Source: Luzula sylvatica (Eukaryota > Streptophyta > Magnoliopsida > Poales > Juncaceae). Taken from it: DNA of 64,000 bases. This document shows positions 51,563 to 63,139 of the stretch, one piece after another. The DNA lies in contig OX326959.1 in the NCBI GenBank assembly GCA_946800325.1, positions 7,150,501 to 7,214,500 of the forward strand, read 5' to 3'. A program made the translations under genes and the position numbers. Every line of letters begins with the position of its first letter. The stretch's first letter is position 1. The notes under the pieces were generated by a model, which saw only the letters and a list, made by a program, of their open reading frames with translations, searched no databases and was not told the origin of the DNA.

Positions 51563-52110
51563 CTTCATCAAAATATATATGATATTTTCCTTAATATCAG
51601 GTATATATTTAATAGTTTTCTCATTTTTAACTTTGTTTTATATTATTTATTACAAGCTGTCTTAGTGAGATGATTTATTTATTTTACTTTTTTATTTATT
51701 TGAAGGGCGTTTGGATATTGGAGCGAAGATGTACAATTGTACAAATGATAATCAAATTTTCTTGGGCTGGAGAGGAGAAGAAAGATTAAAATGGAGAGCG
51801 CGAACAAGATGGATGTGCTCGACGAGGATGATTTGGTAGAGAGGGATGGAGCATGGGTTGGAACAAAAGATTAAAGGTATATGTATACTGAAATATTTTT
51901 AAAAAAATAGAATACTTCTCTGTGGGCCTGTTCGGCAACCTGTGGAATAGAGGATCAGTGAAATAGAGAATAGTCCAATAATCCATTATATTCATGAATC
52001 ATGAAAATCTTACAAAAGCTTAAAAGAGAAAAATATTAATCTCATGAAAATCTTACAAAAAAAACAAAAAATTCATTTTCAATTTACCAACCCCCTTATT
52101 TTGCACCTAT
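51563..52110. other. No gene; possible PIF/Harbinger-like end at 51924
   Basis: No supported gene. GGGCCTGTTCGGCAACCTG at about 51924 is the kind of terminal sequence seen in Tourist/PIF-Harbinger elements, but no partner end was found nearby. Confidence 0.3.
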
Positions 52111-53494
52111 CTTTGAGCATTCTCATGAAGCCACATCATCATGCTTATCTTGATTATTAACCATTAGATTGTGTGATGTGGCTTCATCAAATGCATTAAT
52201 ATTATATTTAATCATTTAAGACATGTATTTTGTATTATTATTTTTAAGTATTAATTTGAACCATTAGATGTAGTGATGTGGTTTAATCTCAATCATTAAT
52301 TTTTTGTTAGATTTTTTGAAGATTATATTTTGTGTAGTCATTTATGTGTTATTATTTTACACCATGTTTTAAGCATTCTTAGAAAGCCACATCGTCCTAC
52401 ATTAATGATGTGGCATATTATTATTGGTTATAATCATATTAGACCAAGTCTAATCAATTGTTTAACATTTCATATAATATTACATGATCAAATGTGAATG
52501 CAATGGAATATGAAAAGTTTATATATGAAATACTAATAATGTAATATGTAATATTATAAAAAATACAACATATATTAGTATTATTTTGGAAATTTAATTT
52601 TATAAACCCATCAAATATATTCATTTTATTTTTCTCTTTATTTTGACATCCATATTAGCATAGTTCATACATACCGTTTTTCATAATTTCAATTTGTAAA
52701 GATATTATGTAAGAAAATACAATGCAAAAAAATACATATTTTCATAATATATTTTTAAGAATTTTATTTGCATAATTAAAATTTTAGGTATTATTATTTA
52801 TTTTTTACAAAATTATAAAATAATAATCTCATATAATATTAAGTTGATTATGTTTGTGTTTTTAAGCAAACAAAACTTTTTTCAAAAAATAATAGAATTA
52901 AAAAAAAGTTTATCCATCTAAATAATTATTTAAACTTATAAACACATATCAAATTGTATTGTTATTTTACAAAATGTAAAATACAAAAAAATCATATGAT
53001 ATAAAATAATTTGTATTTATGTTTATTATAAATTAAATTTTGATATTATTTATTAAATTACTTCCACTATTAAGTTTATATTATTTTATATTTTTCATTT
53101 TTGAATCAATAAAAATTATTACTACTATATAATTAATAATGTGTTACTACATATGTTGTATGATTCATTATTTTAATATTTGATATTGTATGAAATATTG
53201 TGAATAATGATATAATATTTGTTGTTATGTTTTTCGTAAAATTGTATTATATTATATTTTTTATATATTATTATATAATGACACTAATATAAGTATTATT
53301 ATTTGACTAAAAAAAAAGATTTCTTGCTATCATAATGTAAAATAATTGTAATATATATGAATAATCATTAATAAATGAATTCAAATGACTTTATTTTAAA
53401 ATGATATTATTAATATTATCATTCAAATATATAATTGTATTACAATGAAAAACATAATTTACATGCTCGCCGCGTAACGCGAGTATTCTCCTAG
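52110..53494 (+). mobile_element. Helitron, plus strand (3' end clear, 5' end inferred)
   Basis: The right end has a GC-rich hairpin (CTCGCCGCG TAA CGCGAG, 53466-53483), a short spacer, then CTAG at 53491-53494 followed by T. The 5' end is a guess at about 52110, where TCTTTGAGCATTCTC follows an A. Inside is AT-rich sequence with a repeated TGATGTGGCTTCATC-type motif and no coding capacity. Confidence 0.55.
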
Positions 53495-53572
53495 TATATA
53501 CAATATACCATGTATGTCAAATTAAATAATAGTAATGTGTAAGTAGTCAAAAGTGAATAATAAAATACAATA

Positions 53573-53740
53573 TTACCTTAAGAGTTTTTCTGAGATTTGA
53601 GGGTATTGGATTTTGGAATTAAGAAAAATGAAAATTGAGGGGGTTAAATAGAGGAGAAAAATTAGGTTAATATGTAAATGAATTACATATTCATGAATCA
53701 TGCTTATGTTTATGTTTACAGAAATTAATGTCTTACAAGA
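53573..53740 (-). repeat. Inverted copy of the F-box gene 5' leader
   Basis: Read on the minus strand this matches the leader at about 29965-30117, including ATTTAACCCCCTCAATTTTC and TCAAATCTCAGAAAAACTCT, and the donor-like AG/GTAA boundary. No F-box coding sequence follows on the minus side (below 53573), so only the gene start is present. Confidence 0.75.
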
Positions 53741-54311
53741 AAAAAAACATTGATTCAACAATGTCAGGTAAGGCCTTGTCCATTGAGATTGTTATTTCAA
53801 ATTTAAAACATTGAAATGAATTCATGCGAGAAACTAAGTAATAAAATCCAAAAGAAAAAAAACAATTCTGGCCTAATTATCGACGAAAACTCGACCTAAT
53901 ATAACATGAACTATTCTCAAACCTTTGGTGTCCCAATCTCTTCTAAAACTCATGGGTCCATGTAGAAGAACAAAAAAGTTCAGGTTTAAATTTGAACTGT
54001 TTTTTGGGCCGGTACGATATTTTTGAAGGTCTTTACGAATATTACGAAGAGACCATGAAATTAGAAACTAGTCAAATACAATTTTTTTCTTGGAAAACAA
54101 ACATTGAATTTAAGTATTGAAATTGTGCCAAAAACTCAAGTCTGAAGAAAACTCTAAACATGTCGTGCATTCAAAAAATTAAAGATTTTGATCAAAATTG
54201 GGGCTTAATATTGCTTGGTACCGATTAAAACCAATACATTAAACAGAAAAGAAAACAAGCAATAGTGAAAATGAAATATATAAAAATTAATTATTGTCCA
54301 TTGCCATTGTC
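53741..54311. other. No feature recognised
   Basis: AT-rich sequence with no ORF, terminal repeat or known motif that I could support. Confidence 0.5.
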
Positions 54312-54660
54312 TTTTTTTTTTGATAAAAAGGCGTATCCTTTTGATATATTGAAATAAGAAAAAGTTCTATACAATAATCATGAACGTGTAGTTCATGTAG
54401 AGTGAAAGAAAAATAAACCTAGAAACAATAAAATAAAAAGATTTCCGTGTTTGAGCTAGTAAGCTTTAACACCATTTTTGCCAACTTTTTGTCTCCTCGA
54501 CCGTTCTTCTAGCTATGTTTATCGGAGAGTTTTTTTTGTTTTGGAATACTCGTTTGTTTCTTTCCTTCCATACGCCCCATAGCATCGCCGTCCATCTTGA
54601 GGTCCATTCTTTTTTCTCCTTCGGTTGTTGTTTTTTCCTATTTGCTTTTAGAGTGTTCGA
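54312..54660 (-). mobile_element. 3' end of a LINE (non-LTR) retrotransposon
   Basis: The minus strand reads AMLWGVWKERNKRVFQNK, the zf-RVT-like tail found at the C terminus of plant LINE ORF2 proteins, stops at 54466, and is followed by a short 3' region ending in a 10-bp poly-A at 54321-54312 (plus-strand T run). Reverse transcriptase itself is absent, as expected for a 5'-truncated copy. Confidence 0.7.
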
Positions 54661-55542
54661 TAGACTTCCTCGCATTTGTGTTGGTTGGCTCTTATTGGTT
54701 ATGTTGGGTATCGACATCACTACCGAGCCCCGCGCAGCGGATTGTGAGCCCGGTCCGACCCGATTCCGAGGACCTCGTCGACGACTCGAAAATACGAATC
54801 GTGAAATGCAACTAAAACCTATGAAATTAACTCTTAATTCATAGAGAATCATACCACGTGAAATTGATCACGGAGACAGGTTGATTCTTGCGTGGTTGAT
54901 GCTGTCCTTGCTTCGATTCCGGCGACACGCACGTCCCAAGCCCGCGCGATTTGACACCTAATTCGAAGCTTCCAATTTGTCGTATACAACCGGAATTGTT
55001 CCGATTATGCTTCGACCTTGCCCGTTCTTGTTCTCCTTATATCACAATGAAAGATCTCAATTGAGATCTCTCTACTCGTATCCACCTCGAGTTATTGCCT
55101 TCCGGTTACACGTAAATCCTCCTAGTGTATTCACGCACAAACTTGCTTGAATCTGAATTTGAGAACTTTTCTCCAAATTATCTTTATTCTCTAATGACTT
55201 TTCTTGAGGAAGGAGATGAAGAATTTGTTGTATTATTTTATTATAAATAATACTAAAATTTAAAACTTTATATTTTGATCCAATATTAATTATTGAATAT
55301 TTTATTTTATGCAAATGATATGCATCAATAATAGGGAAAATAAAATTACAAAACATTCTAATCATTTTAGAATATGAAAAAGAAGAAATGTTAGATGTTC
55401 TAAAGTTAAGATTAATTGACCCTTGAATAATTTGGGCAATTAATAAATTTTCGGTTTTGTATTGAAATAAAATAAGAAGTTATTATTCTCTCTTTAATAA
55501 TACAATAACGAGGAGAAATTATTGTGGCTCTTACTGTTATGA
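54661..55542. other. No gene; GC-richer patch at 54715-55100
   Basis: A locally GC-richer stretch (GAGCCCCGCGCAGCGG, CCGAGGACCTCGTCGACG, CCCAAGCCCGCGCG) stands out from its surroundings but has no sustained reading frame. It could be LTR or captured sequence; I could not decide. Confidence 0.4.
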
Positions 55543-55992
55543 AAAGACCATTATTTATGAGTGGCACTATTGCAAGAGCCAATATGACTAAATTGAGAAT
55601 GATTTCAATTTTGTTTTATCAAATGACCGTGTTAATGATTGATATTTTTTACATTTATCTATTAATTTATTATTTTTCATAAATCATGTAAATAAAAATA
55701 TTCATATATAAAAATATTTTTAATTTTAATTTTTTTAATCATAAATTGTAACATGTCATATATATTTAAATATGAAAATTAGTATATATTGATTTGATTT
55801 GATTATTTCAAAATATTAGGAAAAATATTTTTGCATTGTTCATGAAAGATATAAATAATAGTATATAAGTATAATATATCAACCATCATAAATAGAGGCA
55901 TAGTGGTCATTTGATTAAAAAAATTTTGAAATCGCTCTCAATTTAGCCATGTTGGCTATTGCAATAGAGTCACCCTTATTTATTTGGTCTTT
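55543..55992. mobile_element. MITE with roughly 63-bp terminal inverted repeats
   Basis: A 450-bp element. The left end AAAGACCATTATTTATGAG...CTATTGCAAGAGCCAA... and the inverted right end share about 63 bp with some substitutions. The inside is AT-rich and non-coding. I did not find a convincing target-site duplication, so the superfamily is open. Confidence 0.7.
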
Positions 55993-56633
55993 GAGACATA
56001 CCCTGTCACTTTTTCATCTCTATTTTTACATCCAAAACAATATAAAATAAAACACTATCTCTTCCAATAGATTCTTAAAATTATACATGTAAAATTATAA
56101 ACCTTGGTTCGAAGAATTCGGTGCACGGCTTCACTTCTTTCGAAATGAAGAACATCCATTCTCGATTGTGCTTACGGAACGGATACGAGATGAGCTCTCG
56201 AGGTGTAGAACCTTGGAGATGGAGAAACGAAAATACCCTGCACAAGAGGGCGTTAATCTGTCTTTAGGGCAGCTGTGGCACGACCACGCGGCTACACCAG
56301 GCTTGTTCTCGATTTATTTATTTATTATTATTATTTAATTATTCATATATATTGTTTATTTGGTTATTTTATTGAATTATAACCAACAATCTAAAGACAG
56401 ATTAAATTATATCGTATATGAATATGGTGTATATATTTGCATCATGTTTATTAAATAGTTTATATCAATGAGTTACATTTCTTCATGATTTAAAATCAGA
56501 GAATGTAAAATAATTCTCAAATAATCAAAAGTTTGGTTATTTAATTTAAACCTCTTTTGATTGGTGATTTGAAATTGAGTTTATGTTCACGTTTGTGCTT
56601 ACTCTTTTTCTCTCACTTATTATGACTCTATAA
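55993..56633. other. No gene recognised
   Basis: Contains a GC-richer patch at 56105-56310 (GGTTCGAAGAATTCGGTGC onward) with no long frame and no tRNA fold that I could support, then AT-rich sequence. Confidence 0.4.
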
Positions 56634-57914
56634 GGGCATGTTTGTTTTGCAGTAACTCAGTCAGATTGTAAGTCGAACTACTGCATTAATTTATTTTTTG
56701 TTGTTTGGTTTGATGTAATTTGTCAAACTACTGCAAATCGACTTACATTGTCTCTCTCTTTTCCTGTAACTCAACCTCCCCTCAAATTTACATGAAGTGG
56801 AGATACATCACAACATTACCTCTCCTTAAATGGGGATTATATTTTCATTATGTTAATTTAAAAAATTAATCAAGCACAATAATCTGAATAAATAAATAAA
56901 CACTGCCCACAATAATCTAAATAAATAAATAAACACAAATCTACGTCAAGAAATTATTACATTTAAATATAAGTATAAATTATATTTTCATTGTGTTAAT
57001 ATAAGAATATAATTAATCACCATAATCTCAAAATAACTAAAATAATTTTAAATACTGATTTTATATATTATTTTAAAATATTTCTAATTATTTTGTCATT
57101 TTCTTAATATTTATAATATGAATTATATTTCAAATATTTCCATTTTCTAATAATTAGTAATGAACTGTAACGCTAGACTCATTACCAATTCAAAGAAACA
57201 TGGAAATATTTTAAAATATAATTAATATATGCAAAAATTATAAATATTGAGAAATATTATAAATTATTTTAAAACATTACTAGTATTTCAGAATATTAAA
57301 ATATGATGTATACAAAATTAATATTTATATATTTCATTTTAATTATTGTGTTTGATTAATTTTTTAGTTATCAAATGAAAATATGATCCATACTTATACT
57401 TGAACATAATAATTTTATGTCAAAATTATTTGCTTTGAAAAATATGATTATTCTCGATATAAAATACTTATAATCTTAATTTATTAAGATTTGATAAAAA
57501 AAATTATGATTTTTTTTTTTTTCAAATAATATAGATTTTAGATATACATATATATGGATGCAATATGGGTATATATATGGATGAAATATGGGTTAATATA
57601 TCAAGGAAAAAATCAATTTCTACATCTCTGAGGGTCATATCTCAAGTTTTCAAACTTTTTGGTTTATTGTAGTAAATCTGGAACATATTGTGTATTCTTA
57701 TAAAATTTGGCCCAAATTTATTTGCAAATTTTAGTAGATATACATCTTGAAATTCATAATTCAATTACATCAATCCAAACATAAAAACTATAAATTCAGT
57801 AGTTTCAATTTCGTGAATCCAAACATTTAAATTTGAAGTGCATTTCCGGGAAGTCGACTTGCGGAAATTTAATTTACTTCAGGTAATTTCTAATACGGTC
57901 ACCCAAACATGCCC
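56634..57914. mobile_element. PIF/Harbinger-like non-autonomous element
   Basis: A 1,281-bp element with terminal repeats GGGCATGTTTG / CAAACATGCCC flanked by TAA on both sides (56631-56633, 57915-57917), the 3-bp target duplication of this superfamily. The subterminal regions also share TAAGTCGA/TCGACTTGCGG-like motifs. No transposase or Myb-like ORF is visible. Confidence 0.8.
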
Positions 57915-58175
57915 TAAGAGTAGTAATGTTTGTTTGAAAATCCAAGCAAATATAAAATAGAAGATATTAATTAAAACTAAACAAATCGTGGTCTTAAGAG
58001 ATTTTCTTTGATCACTGATAGTTTATCAACTTTCCAATATGTCTAGTGCTTATAAGGAATATTATAAAATTAAGTTGACATTTATTGTCCTAAGCTTGCA
58101 GTTTTAAATTGCTAAATTCATTATAAATTGAATAGGAGATAAATCTGATATTTTAAACAGAAACAAAGCCCGATA

Positions 58176-61100
58176 GGCTCACAAACACAAAATACCGATG
58201 GACTCCCGAACAGTGACGTGGTGCTGAACCAGCCCCTTCCCTCTGCCACGTAATAATACCCAATCTAAGAAGAAATCTGTTGCACGACTCCTTCCTCTTT
58301 GTGCATGACTCCACCTCCAAAGATTCCTTCCTTTTGGGTCGTTCTCATCCACGCTCGTGCCGTCAGCTCTCCAGTTCTTCTTCTTCTTCTTCTTCTTCTT
58401 CTTCTTCGCTATTCCATCTCTCTTGGTCACTCTCTAGTTACTCGTTTTGCAGGATGTTGTTCTCGCCAAAAATTCCAGCTCGCCAGGCTATCTCTGCCTC
58501 CATTTCGTTCGCCAGATTCCTTCGCCAAAAATTTCGGCTGTCCAATCCGCCCAGTCAACACTCGTTTTGCTGGATTCCTTCGCTAACAGAGACTCCTTGA
58601 AAGAAGGCCCAACCCTTATGAATTTCAATTGCTAGGTAAAATTTGTATTAAACTATCGATTTCTTCTTTGAATTGGGGATTTCTCTCTTAGCAGCAACCA
58701 TATTATGATACATCATTTTCTATCCCAAATCAGGCCAATTTCAACCAATTACATCTTGAATTTGATTGTGCCAATTTCAATTTGGGAATCTAATTTATGT
58801 CCCAAATCAGCCATAACTAATGATTCATCTTAAATTTCATTGTGTCAATTATCGCAATTGAGTACAGAAGAGGAGTGTCTTTGTGAATTGTAGTTGAAAC
58901 TCAAAGAAATTATGTATGTCAGAACTTTTCATTTCAGCCCATCAAGATTCTTAATTTCACAATTTAATAACATCGATTCTCAGTTATCTTTTATATGCAG
59001 ATATTAGCTATAAATTTCGAGCTATAATATTCAACTTGGTTCATCTATCTCATGTCTTTGAGGACATTGTAAGCATTTTTTTTCTCATATTTCTCTTTTT
59101 GTAATAATAATTTAATTCATGTTTCTGAATGTTTAGCTATATATTTAATTTATGTTTCTGAATGTTTAACTCAAAAGTTATCTTTTATATGCAGATATTA
59201 GCTATAAATTTCGAGCTATAATAAATTTCTTGCTTAAGTTTACATCATTGTTATGATTTAATTTTAATTCATGTTTCTGAATGTTTAAGTTTATATATAT
59301 TTTTGCAATATTCTTTTTCTTTCTGATGAATGGAATGGTGGCATGGCAAGTCTTTTCCTTCAAAATACAAAGGTGGAGTGAAAAGGGTTAAGGCCGCATG
59401 CATTTGCATGGCAGATTGACATTGTCATTCCAAATCAAATTACAAAGTGTTTTGAGCTATGCATACATTCAAAACTCTTAAATTATTATTTTCGACACCT
59501 AATACTGCAAACGAATAATATTCTCAACAACAATTACATCTAAACATCCAATCCATAATTTATTTCTAGTCATCTAATTGAATTATTGCTAAAACATTAC
59601 AAAACCATAAATCATCAAAAACAAATACTACAAATTTCTGGATATGTTGCACATTAAAAAAATTCAAATTGATTTGGCATGCTGCTTCCTTGTCCGCCTA
59701 AACTTGTTGAAAGAAATGACATTGAACCGCCTTCTCCAATATGTGGCCATAGCATTTGATCCATATAAATCGGAAAATTATGTTGCGTCTGAAACACTTC
59801 ACTATTTTTGTCGGGTAACACTTCATTGACGATATTCTGTAAAACATATAAGAAAATAGTTAGCACCATGTCATGAGATTAATAAACCTGAAATTAATAG
59901 ATATATTATTACCTTCGACTTCTTCTTCTTCTTTTCGGGTTCCTTCTTTTTCTTCTCCTTTTCTAGTTCTTTTTTCTTCTTTTCTCGATCTGTTTTCTTC
60001 TTACAAATTTTTGCAACTACTCCTTCCAATCTTTTAATCGATGGTCTACCTCTTCGTCGAAGAGGAAGTGGATCGAGGATGGTTATATTCTCTTCTGAAG
60101 GAGCAGCTTCATCTTCAACTGAGCAAGAATCGTCGTGAATTTCGGAGACCTTTTTCATGATATGCCAGATGCACCATCTATGGCGAATATCCGGGAATAC
60201 TTGTTCTATGGCATTCTTCATTGCCATACATTGATCGGTAATAATTCCATGCGGCTCACACCCCCACATACATTCTTTCCAAGTATTAAATAACCATGAG
60301 AACGATTCCGTATCCTCGTGAGAAATGAGTCCGCAACCCAATAATATGGATTGTCCGTGATGATTAACCCCTATAAACGGAGCAAAAGGCAAGCCGTATT
60401 TGTTCGTCAAGAAAGTCGTGTCGAATGTTACGACATCACCAAACTCCTTACAAGCCGCCCTACTTCTTGCATCGGCCCAAAACACATTCCTTAATCGACC
60501 AAAATTATCCCAATCCATATCATAAAAAAAATCTGAGTTGTCCGCTTTCATCTTCTTGAAATAACCTCTCATCGCCTCCGCATCTCCTTCAACTAGTTGA
60601 GAGTTCCGCCAACCATATAAGTAATTACGACAATCTCTTTCGGTAAATGAAAGATTCTCGTGTCCCCCTGCCTGAATCTGAAATGATTCGTAACTCTTGT
60701 TCAACCTAATCCCCGCTTGATCGTACAATATAAGTTTTTTTAACCGATTCATTAAGAACTCGGTTACTTTTGTAAAACTTATATTTTCCTGGACTGTGGT
60801 CATGATTGTGTTCTAACGAAATCGTAGATATCCGCCATGTGCCATCACTGTTCCTAGCCAAATTAAGGTGAGCTCGGCACCCTGTTTTCGTGTGTGGACG
60901 TGGTTTAACGCCGGTAGTTGATTTCACCGTTGGCTTGCCCGCGTGAGTACATTCGAAAGTTGCATTCCTTTTCTCTCCTTCAATTCTTTTACATGATCTC
61001 TTCGCCACCGCAAATCCATTTCTTTTAGCAAATTTTGCATAATATAAATACGCTTCTTCATCCGTGTTGAAAATCATTCCCACTTTCGGTTCCTCAACCG

Positions 61101-62118
61101 TGTCATCTTGTGCATTCAATGGTGCCGAACCATAATCCATCTATGTTCTGTAAAAAATAAAGAACTTGTATTGATTTAATCTGAACTTCGAATTATGTTC
61201 TGACTGCAAAAAAATATATGCTGAAAAAATTAATTTAATATGAAAACACCTAATTGTATAGAAGAATATCTTGATTGATTATTTTACGAAAACACAAATA
61301 CAAATCAAGCACAAATTCGAGTTAGGGTACTTAACAATGAAAAAAAATGATTCTACATAAGAGTAATATTCTAACTATAATCCCCAATTTAACGAACTTA
61401 CTGAGAAGATCAAGCATCTGAACCTCCTAAATTGAACCAATATCCAAATTCAATTTTGCCCAAAGTAATCAAAATCCCCCAGAAATGAACAAATAAATGG
61501 TCAATTGACAATCATCACTCAATACACATGAAATTAGATGCTAAATAAAATAGTTGGCCAATCTCGCGAATGAATCTTTGTTGGCTCAAAACATTAGTTG
61601 GGCTAAAAAAATTAGCTGCTACACACATTAATTGGGCTCAATACACTACCATCATCACAAGCAACAATCAATGTTTGGTCTTTAACAAATATTGTTGGAA
61701 TTGGGTGGAATTGACCTGATTTGGGGTACAAATTCTTACCTTGCATTTGGAAATACAGAAGAGATGGGCAATCTGACGAAGGAATCTCTGTTGGCGATGA
61801 ATCCAAGAAAACAATTGTTGACTCGGCGGATTGGAGATTGTTGGTGAAGGAAGAAGACAATTTGGCGAGAGGAAATAGAGGCGGAGGTAGAACAAATCCA
61901 GCAAAACGAGTAACTAGGTGAAGATCCATGGGAGGAAATATTTGGCGAGCAGAATTGGAAAGAGTAACGATCGCAAGGATCGGAAAAGATTTCAAACATC
62001 TCTCTATCCTCGTCAGACTTTGAGCGTAGACTCGGTTTGCAAGGGTGGAGGGAAGAAAATATTGATTCAGCACCACGTCACTGTTCGGGAGTCCATCGGT
62101 GGTTTGTGTTTGTGAGCC
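58176..62118 (-). mobile_element. MULE with long terminal inverted repeats carrying a FAR1-type transposase
   Basis: A 3,943-bp element. The outer 55 bp or so of each end are nearly identical inverted repeats (GGCTCACAAACACAAA..., GATGGACTCCCGAACAGTGA, CGTGGTGCTGAA). Weaker inverted similarity continues to about 58650 on the left and 61726 on the right (shared GTTACTCGTTTTGC, TCAACA...TTGGATTC and AACAGAGA blocks). The left end is lengthened by a CTT microsatellite (58376-58408). The inverted repeats end with a splice-donor-like AGGTAA near the inside. No 9-bp target duplication is visible, so the insertion is old or a border was altered. Confidence 0.85.
59654..61140 (-). pseudogene. FRS: FAR1/FRS-type MULE transposase gene, frameshifted and internally deleted
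   Basis: Minus-strand exon 1 runs 61140-59913 and exon 2 59836-59654, with a 76-bp GT-AG intron. The N terminus carries the FAR1 DNA-binding domain (FNTDEEAYLYYAKFAKRNGF, FECTHAG, KTGCRAHLNL, EHNHDHSPG; WRKY-GCM1-like zinc finger). A MULE domain follows with DVVTFDTTF and ITDQCMAMKNAI. A run of seven A near 60735-60741 shifts the frame after SVKK; six would restore it. After HIMKKVSEI the protein jumps to a C-terminal DPLPLRRRGRP motif and a Lys-rich tail, so the usual segment with the SWIM zinc finger (some 200-250 aa) is missing. Exon 2 ends NQFEFF. Placement inside long inverted repeats marks it as a transposon gene rather than a domesticated FRS regulator. Confidence 0.85.
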
Positions 62119-62617
62119 CATACTTTCTCTTAATTTATATTATTATATGAATGAAAAAAAAAAGTAATAAACAAAAAATATTTTAACCAATGACCATTAT
62201 ACTTGTCATTATTGTTGTAATTGCCATCAAATTAAGTATTTGATCAATGATCAAATTGTTCAGTGGTGGCAATATGATTCTTGTAATAGTGACTACTATT
62301 AAATTGTAATGAAAATGATCCACATAATTAGAATGATGGAACGAGTTCATTTGATTTTCACTGAGTTACCCTTTTCAAGTTATCCAAAAATATGTTCAAT
62401 TATATCTGGGTTACAAAATAAAAATGTTGGTTAAATGATATCTGATATTGTATCGATAGTTATCATAACCTACCCAATTAAATTAAGGCTACAAATAAAT
62501 TATATTTGTATGCTACAATATTGACAAAGTTATGTATTTTCCGTTTACTATTATGATTCAAAATATTGATACTTATCATGATAGTTGAAAGTATTACTCA
62601 AATCATATTTGAGCACA

Positions 62618-62662
<45 letters not shown>

Positions 62663-63139
62663 TTTGGCTAGGACGCTATTAATAGTACGAGAGAGTTTAA
62701 TACTATTAATTTTTAAACCGTCAGATTCCCATTCAGATTAAGATTTGATGATCAAACATGCAATGGATGAAAACTTAACACCACCGTTTATTTCTTTCAT
62801 ATTAGGAAAATTAATATTGCATACATTCCTATTCCCAGATATTATTTGACCGCATTAAATAAGGAAATAGAACATTGCACTTGATTGCACCAAATAATTC
62901 ATTCATGTATTTCTAATTCTTTCATTAAGAAAATTATTAATGTATGGATATCCTATATTTAATTTATAAATTATTGATTAGAAAGAAATATTATAAAATC
63001 TAATATTTACAGATTTTTCAAACTATTAAATTAGGAAATACATAAATCATCTTTCTAATAGGCTCTTGTTCTTATTTTTCAACAATCTTAAAATCCAATA
63101 TCGTAAAAGAAATACACTGCACATCCATCTTAATTCATC
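62119..63139. other. Intergenic, with an (AT)n microsatellite at 62620-62659
   Basis: AT-rich. The only clear feature is about 40 bp of AT dinucleotide. The stretch 62660-62760 (GGCTAGGACGCTATTAATAG) may be an element end, but no partner was found. Confidence 0.6.

Noticed and set aside
56105..56310. tRNA gene suggested by GGTTCGAAGAATTC
   Set aside because: No matching acceptor stem, A box or anticodon arm could be drawn around it.
58280..58635. Several overlapping Ser-rich ORFs
   Set aside because: They lie in the MULE terminal inverted repeat and its CTT microsatellite and are in different frames with no family match.
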